Below are positions 33,549 to 41,834 of a DNA stretch of 48,840 nt, piece after piece. The stretch's first letter is position 1. The number at the start of each line of letters is the position of its first letter. Origin of the DNA: Odoribacter sp. (GTDB lineage: Bacteria > Bacteroidota > Bacteroidia > Bacteroidales > Prolixibacteraceae); the NCBI GenBank assembly GCA_013824715.1, contig PNOH01000033.1, positions 1 to 48,840 of the forward strand. The letters are read 5' to 3'. Position numbers and translations under genes: made by a program. Under the pieces are notes generated by a model. It worked only from the letters and a program-made list of their open reading frames with translations, did not search any database and was not told where the DNA came from.

Positions 33549-33693
33549 AGAATAAGTATGTTAAGATTATTATAATTTTTTTTGTTGCAAAATCTTGCAA
33601 ACATTATTTAATGCACCTAAAATAGAAACCTTACTTGGTTATTTATTGTTATGAAAATTGATGTTTGAAAGGAAATAAGCTGATTATTAATGG

Positions 33694-33721
33694 ACGTATT
33701 ATTGATATATGTCATATACGT
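33694..33721. promoter_or_regulatory. possible operator palindrome upstream of the cytochrome genes
   Basis: ACGTAT (33694-33699) and ATACGT (33716-33721) are inverted repeats in an AT-rich region about 150 bases upstream of the hexaheme lipoprotein gene. The arms are short and no known binding-site consensus is claimed. Confidence 0.25.
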
Positions 33722-33736
33722 TTAACCTGGTTTAGA

Positions 33737-36580
33737 TCACCTTCTGCAAATCTTATTATATGGGCAATAGTTGCATTTCTGCGAGTCCTTAACCTGGTCA
33801 AAGAGGTTTCCGATGCTGAACATTTCTGAAAGGACTTCTTCAAATACAACAGTAAATTCTTCCTTTACACGCTGGAAAATAAGTTTGTCGCCCTTATATA
33901 TTATATTGGGAACAAATTGCTCCTTAAACAGATCGTCGAGTTTGTAGATAGCCGGGTAAATTGAATTTTGATTTTCGGTCCGACTTAAAATATCCGAGTA
34001 AATCAAAGTCTGGAATATTTCCTTTCGCCGGTCGTAATAATTACGGTCAACCAACTGCGACCATTCCCTAAAATCAAGTTTCAGGTTACGGCCTGTTTTG
34101 TAATCAATAATCCGCAACCCTTCTTCGGTCTGGTCTATACGGTCAATAATTCCGCCAATACGGATTTTTATTTTCCTTTCTCCTGAAACAAACTGATAAT
34201 TGGCCAAATATTCCTTTTCGAGGCTCACCACCTCGAACGGGGCAACCTGAATATCGTTTTCGAGCAGTTGATGGATATACTCGCGAATATGGGAGGCAAT
34301 CAAAATACTTTGTCCGCTCAATTCCAGGCGTGAAGCCTCTTCCGGAGCCATCTGGTAATACTTTACGGCAACCGATTCCAAAACTACGGCTTCAATTCTG
34401 CGCCGATCAGCCCGCAATAATTCCAGTGAATGAGCTTCAACCGTTTTGTGTTCAAATGGCCGGTATAAAAGCTCAATGGCGTAATGGAACAGGTTTCCGA
34501 ACAACACAGCATCAATTTCTTCCTTCAATTCTTCCGTTTCCTTGATTCCGGCAATGTATTTAAAGTAAAACTTCAGTTTACATTCCAGATAAGTATTGAT
34601 GGCGCTCGGACTCAGGTTTTTTTCCGAATACCTCGAAATCAATTTCTGGATATGAGCTTCACTGGCTTCAATCCGAATTGGCTCGTTGGTTGTACCTTTA
34701 AAATTAAAACTCAGGTTCAGTTCTTCAATTTCAAATTCCGAATCGTATAAAAGCTGGTACAAAAAGCGGCTTTTTTCTGAAGAAGAAATCCCTTCGGTAA
34801 TTGAATTATAAACGATTACCGTATTTTCAGTTCGCTGAATCAACCTGTAAAAATAATAGGCATACATGGCATCACGGTCTTCGTAGGTCGGCATTCCGAA
34901 GCCTTTCCGAAGATGATAGGGTACAAACGAATGCCCGGCAGTAATTCGCGGTAGAAATCCTTCGTTGGCCGAAAACAGCACCAGATTTTCGAAATCGAGG
35001 CAGCGGGTTTCGAGCAGCCCCATGACCTGCAAGCCTGTGAGCGGTTCTCCTTCAAAGGGGATGGAAATCCGCCGCAAACTCTGATCGAGCAACCGGAATA
35101 GAATCTTAACCGGGAAATCAGGAACATTCAATCCCGTCAAAGTATCTTTCAGCCGCTGAATGCCCAGATAAGCCTGAAACAAATATTCGGATTCCAATTT
35201 AACTTGCTCGTCTTCTGCCGGATTAAATTTCAGCGATAACTCCTTCAATATGTCCAGAAAATAATCGAGAATGCCGCTCCAGTTTTCCGAAGCCGAAAAA
35301 ATCTTTTTCAAAAACGGACTGAAATTCAGCTCGTCAGCATCGATATAAACCTTGTTTTTTTTGTGGACAACTGCCACAAAGGATTTAATTTCAGGATTGA
35401 CCACAAACTGATGGTTTAGCAAGGCTACCACTGGTTTGTAATAAAACACGGGTGATCTGGCCGATTTGCGGATGTTTTTCTGCAAACTGATGAGCTGTGA
35501 AATAAATCCGTAAACAGGGGTGTTCACAAACGGATAACCCATGGTAATATTGATGTCGGTAAAACTTTTTCCGACTGAAGAAATGACCGGTATCAGCAGG
35601 TTTTCGTCGGCCAGAACGAAGGCTGTATTGTCGAAGCGGTTATTTATCGGGAAGCTTTTCAGAACCTGCGGCAGATTAATAGCCTGAGCCTGTGTGATGT
35701 TTCCGGGAACCGAAACCAGGGTAATTTTTCGCTGGATTGCAGAATCTGGATTCTCAGGAACAAATCCCTTCGGAGCCGGAAACAAAATGCGGTTGGTGCG
35801 CAGGAAACGGCCAGCTTCGTTTTCAGGATCTTTCAAATAAAAGTCGGCATAATCCCAGAAAAACATAGCCCTGTTTTGGTTATCCAGCTTTTTGAAGATC
35901 GTTTTTTCGCACTCGTTTAACGCATTAAAACCAATGAAAACGTACTTCTTCGCAGTCAATCCATTTATTCGCTGCTCGTTCAGGGCTTCAGCCACTTCGC
36001 GGTAAATCATTCCTGAATAAGCGATATGCTCCCGTTTCAGCGCATCACGAAAGCGGTGATAAATGGCAGCCAGTTTAATCCAGATCGCAATGAATTTTTC
36101 TTTATTAAACGAATGCGGCACCTTATCCAGGTTTCCCCAAAACTCGTCAATGGCCCGTTTCTGCTCCTCGGTCAGATAATCAAACTGATTTTCGAGTTCT
36201 TTCAAATCAGAAATATTCCTGAACAGATCATCAGCATTCAGCAAATATTTATCGACATCATCAAAATCGGCCAGCAGGATTTCGCCCCAAAAGAAAAACT
36301 CGTCCAACGGCTCCTGATGGCCGGTTTCTTTGGCATAAACCTCCTGAAGTTTCAGCACCAGCGAAACCTGATCGGCTTGCTGCAAGCCAGTCAGTGATGA
36401 AATCAATTCGTTGATGGTAATTATTTCAGGAGAAAGTATGGGCTTTTCAATCAACTCATTCAGGTAAGCAGTAAAAAATACGCCTGCTCTCCTACCCGGA
36501 AAAACCAGACAATATTCGCTCATTTCTGAATGGTGATTGGCATAGAGATAGTTGGCAACTTGTTTTAAAAATGGGTTCAT
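33737..36580 (-). CDS. AddB/RecB-like PD-(D/E)XK nuclease
   Basis: 947 residues. The N-terminal two thirds resemble inactivated helicase folds of AddB (YCLVFPGRRAGVFFTAYL at the start, EDRDAMYAYYFYRLIQRTENTVIVYN mid-protein). The C-terminal nuclease carries the catalytic IDYKTG with GGIIDRIDQ before it, and cysteines in TYLECKLKFYFKYIAG plus CNYCPYNKIC that would hold an iron-sulfur cluster, as in AddB. Such proteins process double-strand breaks together with a helicase partner; no AddA-like gene is present in the window. It diverges from the gamma-glutamyltransferase gene. Confidence 0.9.
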   Translation of the reverse strand: MNPFLKQVANYLYANHHSEMSEYCLVFPGRRAGVFFTAYLNELIEKPILSPEIITINELISSLTGLQQADQVSLVLKLQEVYAKETGHQEPLDEFFFWGEILLADFDDVDKYLLNADDLFRNISDLKELENQFDYLTEEQKRAIDEFWGNLDKVPHSFNKEKFIAIWIKLAAIYHRFRDALKREHIAYSGMIYREVAEALNEQRINGLTAKKYVFIGFNALNECEKTIFKKLDNQNRAMFFWDYADFYLKDPENEAGRFLRTNRILFPAPKGFVPENPDSAIQRKITLVSVPGNITQAQAINLPQVLKSFPINNRFDNTAFVLADENLLIPVISSVGKSFTDINITMGYPFVNTPVYGFISQLISLQKNIRKSARSPVFYYKPVVALLNHQFVVNPEIKSFVAVVHKKNKVYIDADELNFSPFLKKIFSASENWSGILDYFLDILKELSLKFNPAEDEQVKLESEYLFQAYLGIQRLKDTLTGLNVPDFPVKILFRLLDQSLRRISIPFEGEPLTGLQVMGLLETRCLDFENLVLFSANEGFLPRITAGHSFVPYHLRKGFGMPTYEDRDAMYAYYFYRLIQRTENTVIVYNSITEGISSSEKSRFLYQLLYDSEFEIEELNLSFNFKGTTNEPIRIEASEAHIQKLISRYSEKNLSPSAINTYLECKLKFYFKYIAGIKETEELKEEIDAVLFGNLFHYAIELLYRPFEHKTVEAHSLELLRADRRRIEAVVLESVAVKYYQMAPEEASRLELSGQSILIASHIREYIHQLLENDIQVAPFEVVSLEKEYLANYQFVSGERKIKIRIGGIIDRIDQTEEGLRIIDYKTGRNLKLDFREWSQLVDRNYYDRRKEIFQTLIYSDILSRTENQNSIYPAIYKLDDLFKEQFVPNIIYKGDKLIFQRVKEEFTVVFEEVLSEMFSIGNLFDQVKDSQKCNYCPYNKICRR

Positions 36581-36716
36581 GCAGAATTATTTCGATGATA
36601 ACTTAGCTTAATTTGCCTAAAGGTATGATTAAATCTTTTCCCTTCAGAATGAAAAATTCGGGATAATTTTTAATTCAATCATTTTTAGTATTTTGGAGTT
36701 TTTAAAATTCCACAAT

Positions 36717-38405
36717 ATGAAGAACTCTATTCTTTGGGTCATTGTCCTATGCTGCATTGGATTAACAAAAGCTCAGGACCGCGTTACAGGCCTGCCATTT
36801 GCCACCCGCTCCGAAGTTATCGCCCAACATGGCATGGCATGTACCAGTCAGCCGCTGGCCACTCAGGTGGCACTCGACATCCTGAAAGCCGGAGGAAACG
36901 CCATTGATGCGGCCATTGCAGCCAACGCAGTGCTCGGGTTGGTCGAACCAGTAAGTAACGGCATAGGCGGCGACCTTTTTGCCATCGTTTGGGATGTCAA
37001 AACTCAAAAATTATACGGATTGAATGCCAGCGGCCGCTCTCCTTACGATTTGTCGCTTCAGTATTTCATTGACAAAGGCATTAAAAAAGTACCGTCACAT
37101 GGGCCACTTTCCATATCGGTGCCTGGCTGTGTGGATGGCTGGTTCGAGCTAAATAAAAAATTCGGAAAACTTCCGATGTCTGAAATCCTGAAACCGGCCA
37201 TTAATTATGCCCGCGAAGGGTTTCCGGTTTCCGAAGTGATTGCCTATTACTGGAATTCGAATTCGAAAGCTTTGGAAAACTATACCGGTTTTAAAGAAAT
37301 TTACATGCCCGGTGGAAAAGCTCCGGCAAAGGGCGAAATCTTCAAAAATCCATATCTGGCTTCCACTCTGGAAAAAATAGCACAAGGCGGACGGGATGCT
37401 TTTTATAAAGGTGAAATTGCCCAGAAAATTGTGGATTACGTGCGTAAAGAAGGTGGCTTTTTCAGTATGCGCGATTTCGAAGACCATCATTCGGACTGGA
37501 TCGAACCGGTTTCGACCAATTACCGTGGTTACGATGTTTGGGAATTGCCGCCAAACGGACAGGGAATTGCAGTGCTTCAAATCCTGAATATTCTCGAAAA
37601 CTATGACATTAAATCTATGGGGTTTGGCAGCCCGGAGTATATCCACACCTTTGTGGAAGCAAAAAAACTGGCCTTCGAAGACCGGGCCAAATTTTATGCT
37701 GATCCTGATTTCAATAAACTTCCGGTAAAAGGGCTGATTTCGAAAGAATATGCCAATGAGCGAAACAAACTCATCAACCCGAATAGAGCAGCAAAAATTT
37801 ATCCCGCCGGAAATCCCGAGCACGGAAATACCATTTATTTAACCACCGCTGATAAAGACGGAAATATGGTTTCGCTCATTCAAAGCAATTACCGCGGAAT
37901 GGGCTCCGGAATGACTCCCGGGAAGCTTGGTTTTGTTCTTCAGGATCGTGGCGAAATGTTCTCGCTCGAACCGAACCACATGAATAAGTTTGAACCGCAT
38001 AAACGACCATTTCATACCATCATTCCCGCATTTATTACCAAAGATGGAAAGCCATTCATCAGCTTCGGACTGATGGGCGGTTCGATGCAGCCACAAGGTC
38101 ACGTTCAGATGGTGGTGAATTTAATTGACTTCGGAATGAACCTTCAGGAGGCTGGCGATGCCCCCCGGATTTGCCACGAAGGATCGAGCGAGCCAACCGA
38201 TGAGAAAATGACCGACGAAGGAATCGTGTATCTCGAGACTGGATTTCAGTATGAAACCATCCGTAAATTGCTGGGCAAAGGGCACCAGATTCAATACACC
38301 AACGGCATTTATGGAGGTTATCAGGCCATCAAATGGGATGCGAAAAACAAAGTTTATTTCGGCGCTTCCGAATCGCGGAAAGACGGGCAAGCGGCGGGGT
38401 ATTGA
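36717..38405 (+). CDS. ggt: secreted gamma-glutamyltransferase family protein
   Basis: 562 residues from the ATG at 36717; an upstream TTG in frame is rejected because the ATG gives a proper signal peptide (MKNSILWVIVLCCIGLTKAQ). The protein is made as a precursor that cuts itself before a threonine, here probably Thr372 in EHGNTIYL, giving the N-terminal nucleophile of the small subunit. GGNAIDAAIAANAVLGLVEP and GIGGDLFAIVWD at the start and the GSGMTPG and GGSMQPQGHVQ segments are family marks. The region around the nucleophile is nearer to YwrD-like members than to classic glutathione-cleaving enzymes, so the substrate is uncertain. Periplasmic. Confidence 0.93.
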   Translation: MKNSILWVIVLCCIGLTKAQDRVTGLPFATRSEVIAQHGMACTSQPLATQVALDILKAGGNAIDAAIAANAVLGLVEPVSNGIGGDLFAIVWDVKTQKLYGLNASGRSPYDLSLQYFIDKGIKKVPSHGPLSISVPGCVDGWFELNKKFGKLPMSEILKPAINYAREGFPVSEVIAYYWNSNSKALENYTGFKEIYMPGGKAPAKGEIFKNPYLASTLEKIAQGGRDAFYKGEIAQKIVDYVRKEGGFFSMRDFEDHHSDWIEPVSTNYRGYDVWELPPNGQGIAVLQILNILENYDIKSMGFGSPEYIHTFVEAKKLAFEDRAKFYADPDFNKLPVKGLISKEYANERNKLINPNRAAKIYPAGNPEHGNTIYLTTADKDGNMVSLIQSNYRGMGSGMTPGKLGFVLQDRGEMFSLEPNHMNKFEPHKRPFHTIIPAFITKDGKPFISFGLMGGSMQPQGHVQMVVNLIDFGMNLQEAGDAPRICHEGSSEPTDEKMTDEGIVYLETGFQYETIRKLLGKGHQIQYTNGIYGGYQAIKWDAKNKVYFGASESRKDGQAAGY

Positions 38406-38417
38406 TGGGCTGAAGAA

Positions 38418-38477
38418 TGATTGTCATTGGTGGTCATTGGTGGTCATTGATTGTCATTGATTGTCATTGATTGTCAT
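38418..38477. repeat. 10-bp tandem array, six units
   Basis: Six consecutive 10-bp units follow the ggt stop: TGATTGTCAT, two TGGTGGTCAT, then three TGATTGTCAT. The same motif in opposite orientation recurs as an 11-bp array 60 bases further on. No protein is encoded. Confidence 0.8.
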
Positions 38478-38537
38478 AAGTTTCACGTCATTTGATTGTC
38501 TGTCTAATATCATTATTAATGCGGCAGCATTGACAAC

Positions 38538-38591
38538 GAATGACTATTGAATGACTATTGAATGACCACTGAATGACTATTTAATGACCAT
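38538..38591. repeat. 11-bp tandem array, about five units
   Basis: Units GAATGACTATT (two), GAATGACCACT, GAATGACTATT and a partial TAATGACCAT. AATGACCAC is the complement of GTGGTCATT in the upstream array, so the two arrays can form a long imperfect hairpin. It ends just before the SIMPL gene and overlaps the false upstream start at 38584. Confidence 0.75.
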
Positions 38592-38613
38592 ATATTTACA
38601 TAAACAGGAACTC

Positions 38614-39318
38614 ATGAAAACAAAAATTTTGGGATTACTCATTGCATTGCTTCCGCTTCTGGCAACGAGTCAGGAAAACCCAACAGGAAAAGAAACACCT
38701 TACATTGAAGTGGTTGGGCAAGGTGAAATGGAAATTGTTCCGGACCAGATTTACATTTCGTTTACGCTAAAAGAGCGTTTTGAAGGCAAAAAGAAAATTG
38801 AACTGGAAGATCAGGAGAAAGAGATGAAGAAAAAGTTGATGAAGCTCGAAATTGACCTGAACGATTTACAATTGGCCGATGCAGCTTCTGACTTCATTAA
38901 AATCAAGCGCAAAAAGCCGGATGTAATTGCCTCGAAAGATTATTTATTGAAAGTTTCGACAACGGGGACTCTGGCCAGGGTTTTCGAACTTCTGGACGAA
39001 ATCAATGCTTTCAATGCCGACATCCAGCGCGTTGATCATTCTGAAATCAAAAAATTCCGCAAAGAAGTAAAAATGTTGGCTGTTCAGGAAGCTAAAGAAA
39101 AAGCCGGGTATCTGCTTTCAGCGATTGGCGAAATGGTCGGAAAACCACTGTTTATTCAGGAACGCGAATCGTACGACGAATTTCAACCCATGCGGAAATC
39201 AGCCATGATGCCCATGATGGCGATGGATGCAGCAGTTCAGGAGGAAGCGCTTCCGGAATTATCGTTCCAGAAAATCAAATTGAAATATTCGGTATTCGCC
39301 AGGTTTGCGATTAAATAG
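38614..39318 (+). CDS. SIMPL-domain (DUF541) protein, secreted
   Basis: 234 residues from the ATG at 38614, which gives a clean signal peptide (MKTKILGLLIALLPLLATSQ). An ATG ten codons upstream lies in repeat sequence and is rejected. The mature protein shows the SIMPL/DUF541 pattern: YIEVVGQGEMEIVPDQIYISFTL at the start and EVKMLAVQEAKEKAGYLLSAIGEMVGKPLFIQE near the end. Family members are periplasmic proteins of unclear function, some linked to stress or signalling. A Met-rich stretch (KSAMMPMMAMDAA) lies near the C terminus, replacing the usual variable loop. Confidence 0.88.
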   Translation: MKTKILGLLIALLPLLATSQENPTGKETPYIEVVGQGEMEIVPDQIYISFTLKERFEGKKKIELEDQEKEMKKKLMKLEIDLNDLQLADAASDFIKIKRKKPDVIASKDYLLKVSTTGTLARVFELLDEINAFNADIQRVDHSEIKKFRKEVKMLAVQEAKEKAGYLLSAIGEMVGKPLFIQERESYDEFQPMRKSAMMPMMAMDAAVQEEALPELSFQKIKLKYSVFARFAIK

Positions 39319-39492
39319 AATTGGAAAAACCAAAGGTCAACGGATTTTGATTTTGGTCTGTCATTATCGGCTATTTTAGGATTTATAAAACCTGTTCAAA
39401 ATAATTGGCTTTTTTGTGATTTAAAGCCGTTTCAAAAAACAATAAAACCATTTGAATTGTCTTACTAACCGGTATTATAAAGTATTATTACG

Positions 39493-40005
39493 ATGGAAAA
39501 ACGAAAATACATGAATCCATACCTGGCCGGCGTTCTGCTGGGTCTGGTTCTTTTGTCGGCCATGTTTCTTTCGGGGCGTGGTTTGGGCGCCAGTGGAGGC
39601 ATCAAATACGCGGTAGTGGCCATGGTTGGCGCTGTTGATAAGCAACATGCGATGGATTCGCCCTATTACAGCAAGTATTTCGAAAACGGCGAAAAACCGC
39701 TCAAAAACTGGCTGGCGCTCGAAGTTCTGGGAATGGTTCTGGGAGGTTTTGTTTCAGGAGCCCTCGCACACCGGTTAAAGTTCAAGGTAGAGAAATCGCC
39801 GAAAATATCAAACAACAAGCGGTTGCTGTTTGCATTCCTTGGCGGCGTATTTTTCGTTTACGGAGCGCAATTGGCCCGCGGCTGTACCAGTGGGGCGGCG
39901 CTTTCGGGCATGGCTGTACTTTCGGTTGCTGGTTTTGTAACCATGATCGCCATTTTCGGATCGGCCTATCTGTTCGCCTGGTTTTTCCGAAAACTTTGGA
40001 TATAG
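39493..40005 (+). CDS. YeeE/YedE-type sulfur transporter, first half
   Basis: 170 residues with four to five membrane helices. The conserved Cys131 is in GAQLARGCTSGAALSG, the signature of the YeeE/YedE (DUF395) family. E. coli YeeE (TsuA) moves thiosulfate through a path lined by cysteines. Here the transporter is split in two genes, each about half of the full-length ~350 residues; this one carries the GCTSG half. The stop is immediately followed by an intergenic repeat and, after 102 bases, the second half. Rhodanese-like genes follow, supporting a sulfur-compound role. Confidence 0.9.
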   Translation: MEKRKYMNPYLAGVLLGLVLLSAMFLSGRGLGASGGIKYAVVAMVGAVDKQHAMDSPYYSKYFENGEKPLKNWLALEVLGMVLGGFVSGALAHRLKFKVEKSPKISNNKRLLFAFLGGVFFVYGAQLARGCTSGAALSGMAVLSVAGFVTMIAIFGSAYLFAWFFRKLWI

Positions 40006-40107
40006 CTTCGACAGGCTCAGCTACCGTCACCTTAATAAAGAATTTCTGTAATTCAATAAATCAATCATTCAACAAATCAGTCCTTCAATCCTTCAATCTT
40101 TCAACCT
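40003..40107. repeat. dispersed-type repeats between the YeeE halves
   Basis: AGCTTCGACAGGCTCAGCTACC (40005-40026) is a word widely seen between bacterial genes (recalled, not searched), and the following stretch repeats TTCAA(T/C) words such as CCTTCAATCCTTCAATC to the next start codon. It contains no gene. It separates two halves of one transporter. Confidence 0.55.
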
Positions 40108-40710
40108 ATGGGACCTCTATCAATACTATCAGAATTTCCGGAATGGCTGAACCTGCTGATCGCCTTTTTCATCGGTATCGGTTTTGGGTTTGCACTGGAA
40201 CAGGCAGGATTTTCGTCGAGCAGGAAACTTGCCGGCATGTTTTACGGTTACGATACCACCGTGCTCAAAGTATTTTTTACCGCTGCCATCGTGGCTCTGG
40301 CCGGGTCGCAACTGCTCAGTTTCTTTGGCCTGTTAAACCTGAAACTGGTATTCGTAAATCCTTATTATATCAATGCAACAATCATTGGCGGAGTGATTAT
40401 GGGAGCCGGGTTCATCATGGGCGGATATTGCCCCGGAACCAGCATCAGCGCGCTTTCGATTGGAAAAATAGACGCGATGATCTTTCTGGTTGGAGGAATG
40501 GTTGGAGCTTTTCTTTTTGCCGAAACCTATCCGTACATCATGACCCTGGCATCGGGAAACTACAAAGGCCCCATGCGTATTGACGAATGGATGGGTGTAT
40601 CTTCCGGAGTTTTCACACTGCTTCTGATTATTGGCGCCGTTGCTTTATTTTGGGTGGCAGAGCTTGCGGAGAAAAAATTTAAACGGGCCGATATTACCAA
40701 CGAGCTTTAA
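40108..40710 (+). CDS. YeeE/YedE-type sulfur transporter, second half
   Basis: 200 residues with about five membrane helices. The start follows the family pattern (GFALEQAGFSSSRKLAGMFYG), and Cys108 is in GGYCPGTSISAL, the second conserved cysteine motif of YeeE/YedE. With the preceding gene it should make a complete transporter for thiosulfate or another sulfur species. No TusA-like partner, common beside such genes, is present. The next start lies 10 bases after the stop and belongs to a rhodanese-like protein, so all four genes are likely one operon. Confidence 0.92.
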   Translation: MGPLSILSEFPEWLNLLIAFFIGIGFGFALEQAGFSSSRKLAGMFYGYDTTVLKVFFTAAIVALAGSQLLSFFGLLNLKLVFVNPYYINATIIGGVIMGAGFIMGGYCPGTSISALSIGKIDAMIFLVGGMVGAFLFAETYPYIMTLASGNYKGPMRIDEWMGVSSGVFTLLLIIGAVALFWVAELAEKKFKRADITNEL

Positions 40711-40720
40711 ATTGATAAAA

Positions 40721-41332
40721 ATGGATGCACGAATAAAATATTCAGTATTGCTGGTGGGCGTAGGAATTATTCTGGCCTTTCTGCCGTTTAACGCGTCGAA
40801 ATCTTTTCGATTGAAAGCTGACGAGTTGCTTTCCAGATCGGTTTCCGACGAAATGTACTTCTCAGTTGACCAGGTAGCCCGTTTTGTCAATAGCGAGGAT
40901 AGTACCGTTCAGATGATTGATTTGCGCGATGCCGGAGAATTTAAAGTTTGTAACATTCCGGGGTCCATCAATATCCCTTTTCACGATCTTTTAAATCCGC
41001 TTTGGGAGCCGGTTTTAAACCAAAAGCAGGTAAAAAATATTCTGTACGGAAACGACAATCAAACTGCAAACTACGCATGGGCGATTGTTACCGGAATGGA
41101 TTACCCCAATAATTACATTATGAAAGGCGGCCTCAACGAATGGTTCAAAACGGTGATGCTCAGTCAGTATTCCGGAGAAAAAATTACTCCCGCCGAAAAT
41201 GCCCGTTTCGAGAACAGGCTGAATGCCCGTAAATCATTCACCCAGATAAACAGTTTGCCCGACAGCCTGAAAACACAGTTTTTCAATGCTAAAATGCTGA
41301 AGGAATCGAAACTCGACGGAGGTTGCGAATAA
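40721..41332 (+). CDS. membrane-anchored rhodanese-like protein lacking catalytic Cys
   Basis: 203 residues from the ATG at 40721; an overlapping longer frame starting within the YeeE gene is rejected. An N-terminal helix (about 8-22) anchors a periplasmic rhodanese domain with MIDLRDAGEFKVCNIPGSINIPFHDL. The active-site loop that normally begins with Cys reads LYGNDNQTA, with Gly110 at the cysteine position. It therefore cannot form the usual persulfide. It retains the final GGLNEW element. Cotranscribed with the split sulfur transporter. A binding or structural role is likelier than sulfur transfer. Confidence 0.85.
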   Translation: MDARIKYSVLLVGVGIILAFLPFNASKSFRLKADELLSRSVSDEMYFSVDQVARFVNSEDSTVQMIDLRDAGEFKVCNIPGSINIPFHDLLNPLWEPVLNQKQVKNILYGNDNQTANYAWAIVTGMDYPNNYIMKGGLNEWFKTVMLSQYSGEKITPAENARFENRLNARKSFTQINSLPDSLKTQFFNAKMLKESKLDGGCE

Positions 41333-41350
41333 ACCTGAAAATCAAAAATT

Positions 41351-41827
41351 ATGAACGAACTGAAAAATTTAAAATTCATCATACTGGCATTGGTAATTCT
41401 TTTAATCCTGGTACTCGTCAGAAATTCTGACCGGAATATTTTCAGGAGTGATGTAAAAACGGCCATTGAAGCCATACAAAACAATAGTAATTTGCTTTCG
41501 CCTGATCAGCTCCTTCAGTTGAAAAGCCCCTGGATGGTGGTTAATTTAGGCAACAGCGATTTGCCCGATTCGCTTCATATTGAAAATTCAATCAGGATTC
41601 CATTCGATCATTTACTGAATGATGCGAACCGGAAAATATTAAACGAAGTGAAAGGCGATCTGATCGTTTATTCTGCCGATGTGGCAACAGCTTCAAAAGC
41701 CTGGATTATTTTGAACCAGTTGGGATTTAAAAACGTGAAGATTCTTGCTGCTGAAGTAATTCCGGAGAAACTAAAATACAAATTCCAGCCCGACACAACG
41801 GCCAGGCTGAAATTAGATTCAATTTAA
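41351..41827 (+). CDS. second membrane-anchored rhodanese-like protein lacking catalytic Cys
   Basis: 158 residues. An N-terminal helix (about 6-23) precedes a shortened rhodanese fold: the DLR motif has become VNLGNSD, and the active-site loop reads IVYSADVATAS with Ser108 in place of Cys. Sequence similarity to the preceding protein is visible in the IPFHDLLN/IPFDHLLN segment, so the two may descend from one gene. It begins 18 bases after the previous stop and converges on a rhodanese lipoprotein 7 bases downstream. Confidence 0.75.
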   Translation: MNELKNLKFIILALVILLILVLVRNSDRNIFRSDVKTAIEAIQNNSNLLSPDQLLQLKSPWMVVNLGNSDLPDSLHIENSIRIPFDHLLNDANRKILNEVKGDLIVYSADVATASKAWIILNQLGFKNVKILAAEVIPEKLKYKFQPDTTARLKLDSI

Positions 41828-41834
41828 GGATATA

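Noticed and set aside
37149-37823. 224-codon open frame on the minus strand
   Set aside because: Lies wholly inside ggt on the other strand. The translated sequence has no domain features and ggt is clearly coding.
38418-38591. Possible CRISPR array
   Set aside because: Units are 10-11 bp and directly adjacent, with no spacers, and no cas gene is in the window.
39996-40583. 195-codon open frame overlapping the second YeeE gene
   Set aside because: It is a shifted frame of a well-conserved membrane protein and begins inside a repeat; the translation is rich in Arg, His and Ser with no family resemblance.
40631-41332. Long 233-codon version of the first rhodanese-like gene
   Set aside because: The first 30 codons overlap the YeeE gene in another frame and would put a hydrophilic segment before the membrane helix. 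ATG 40721 is better.
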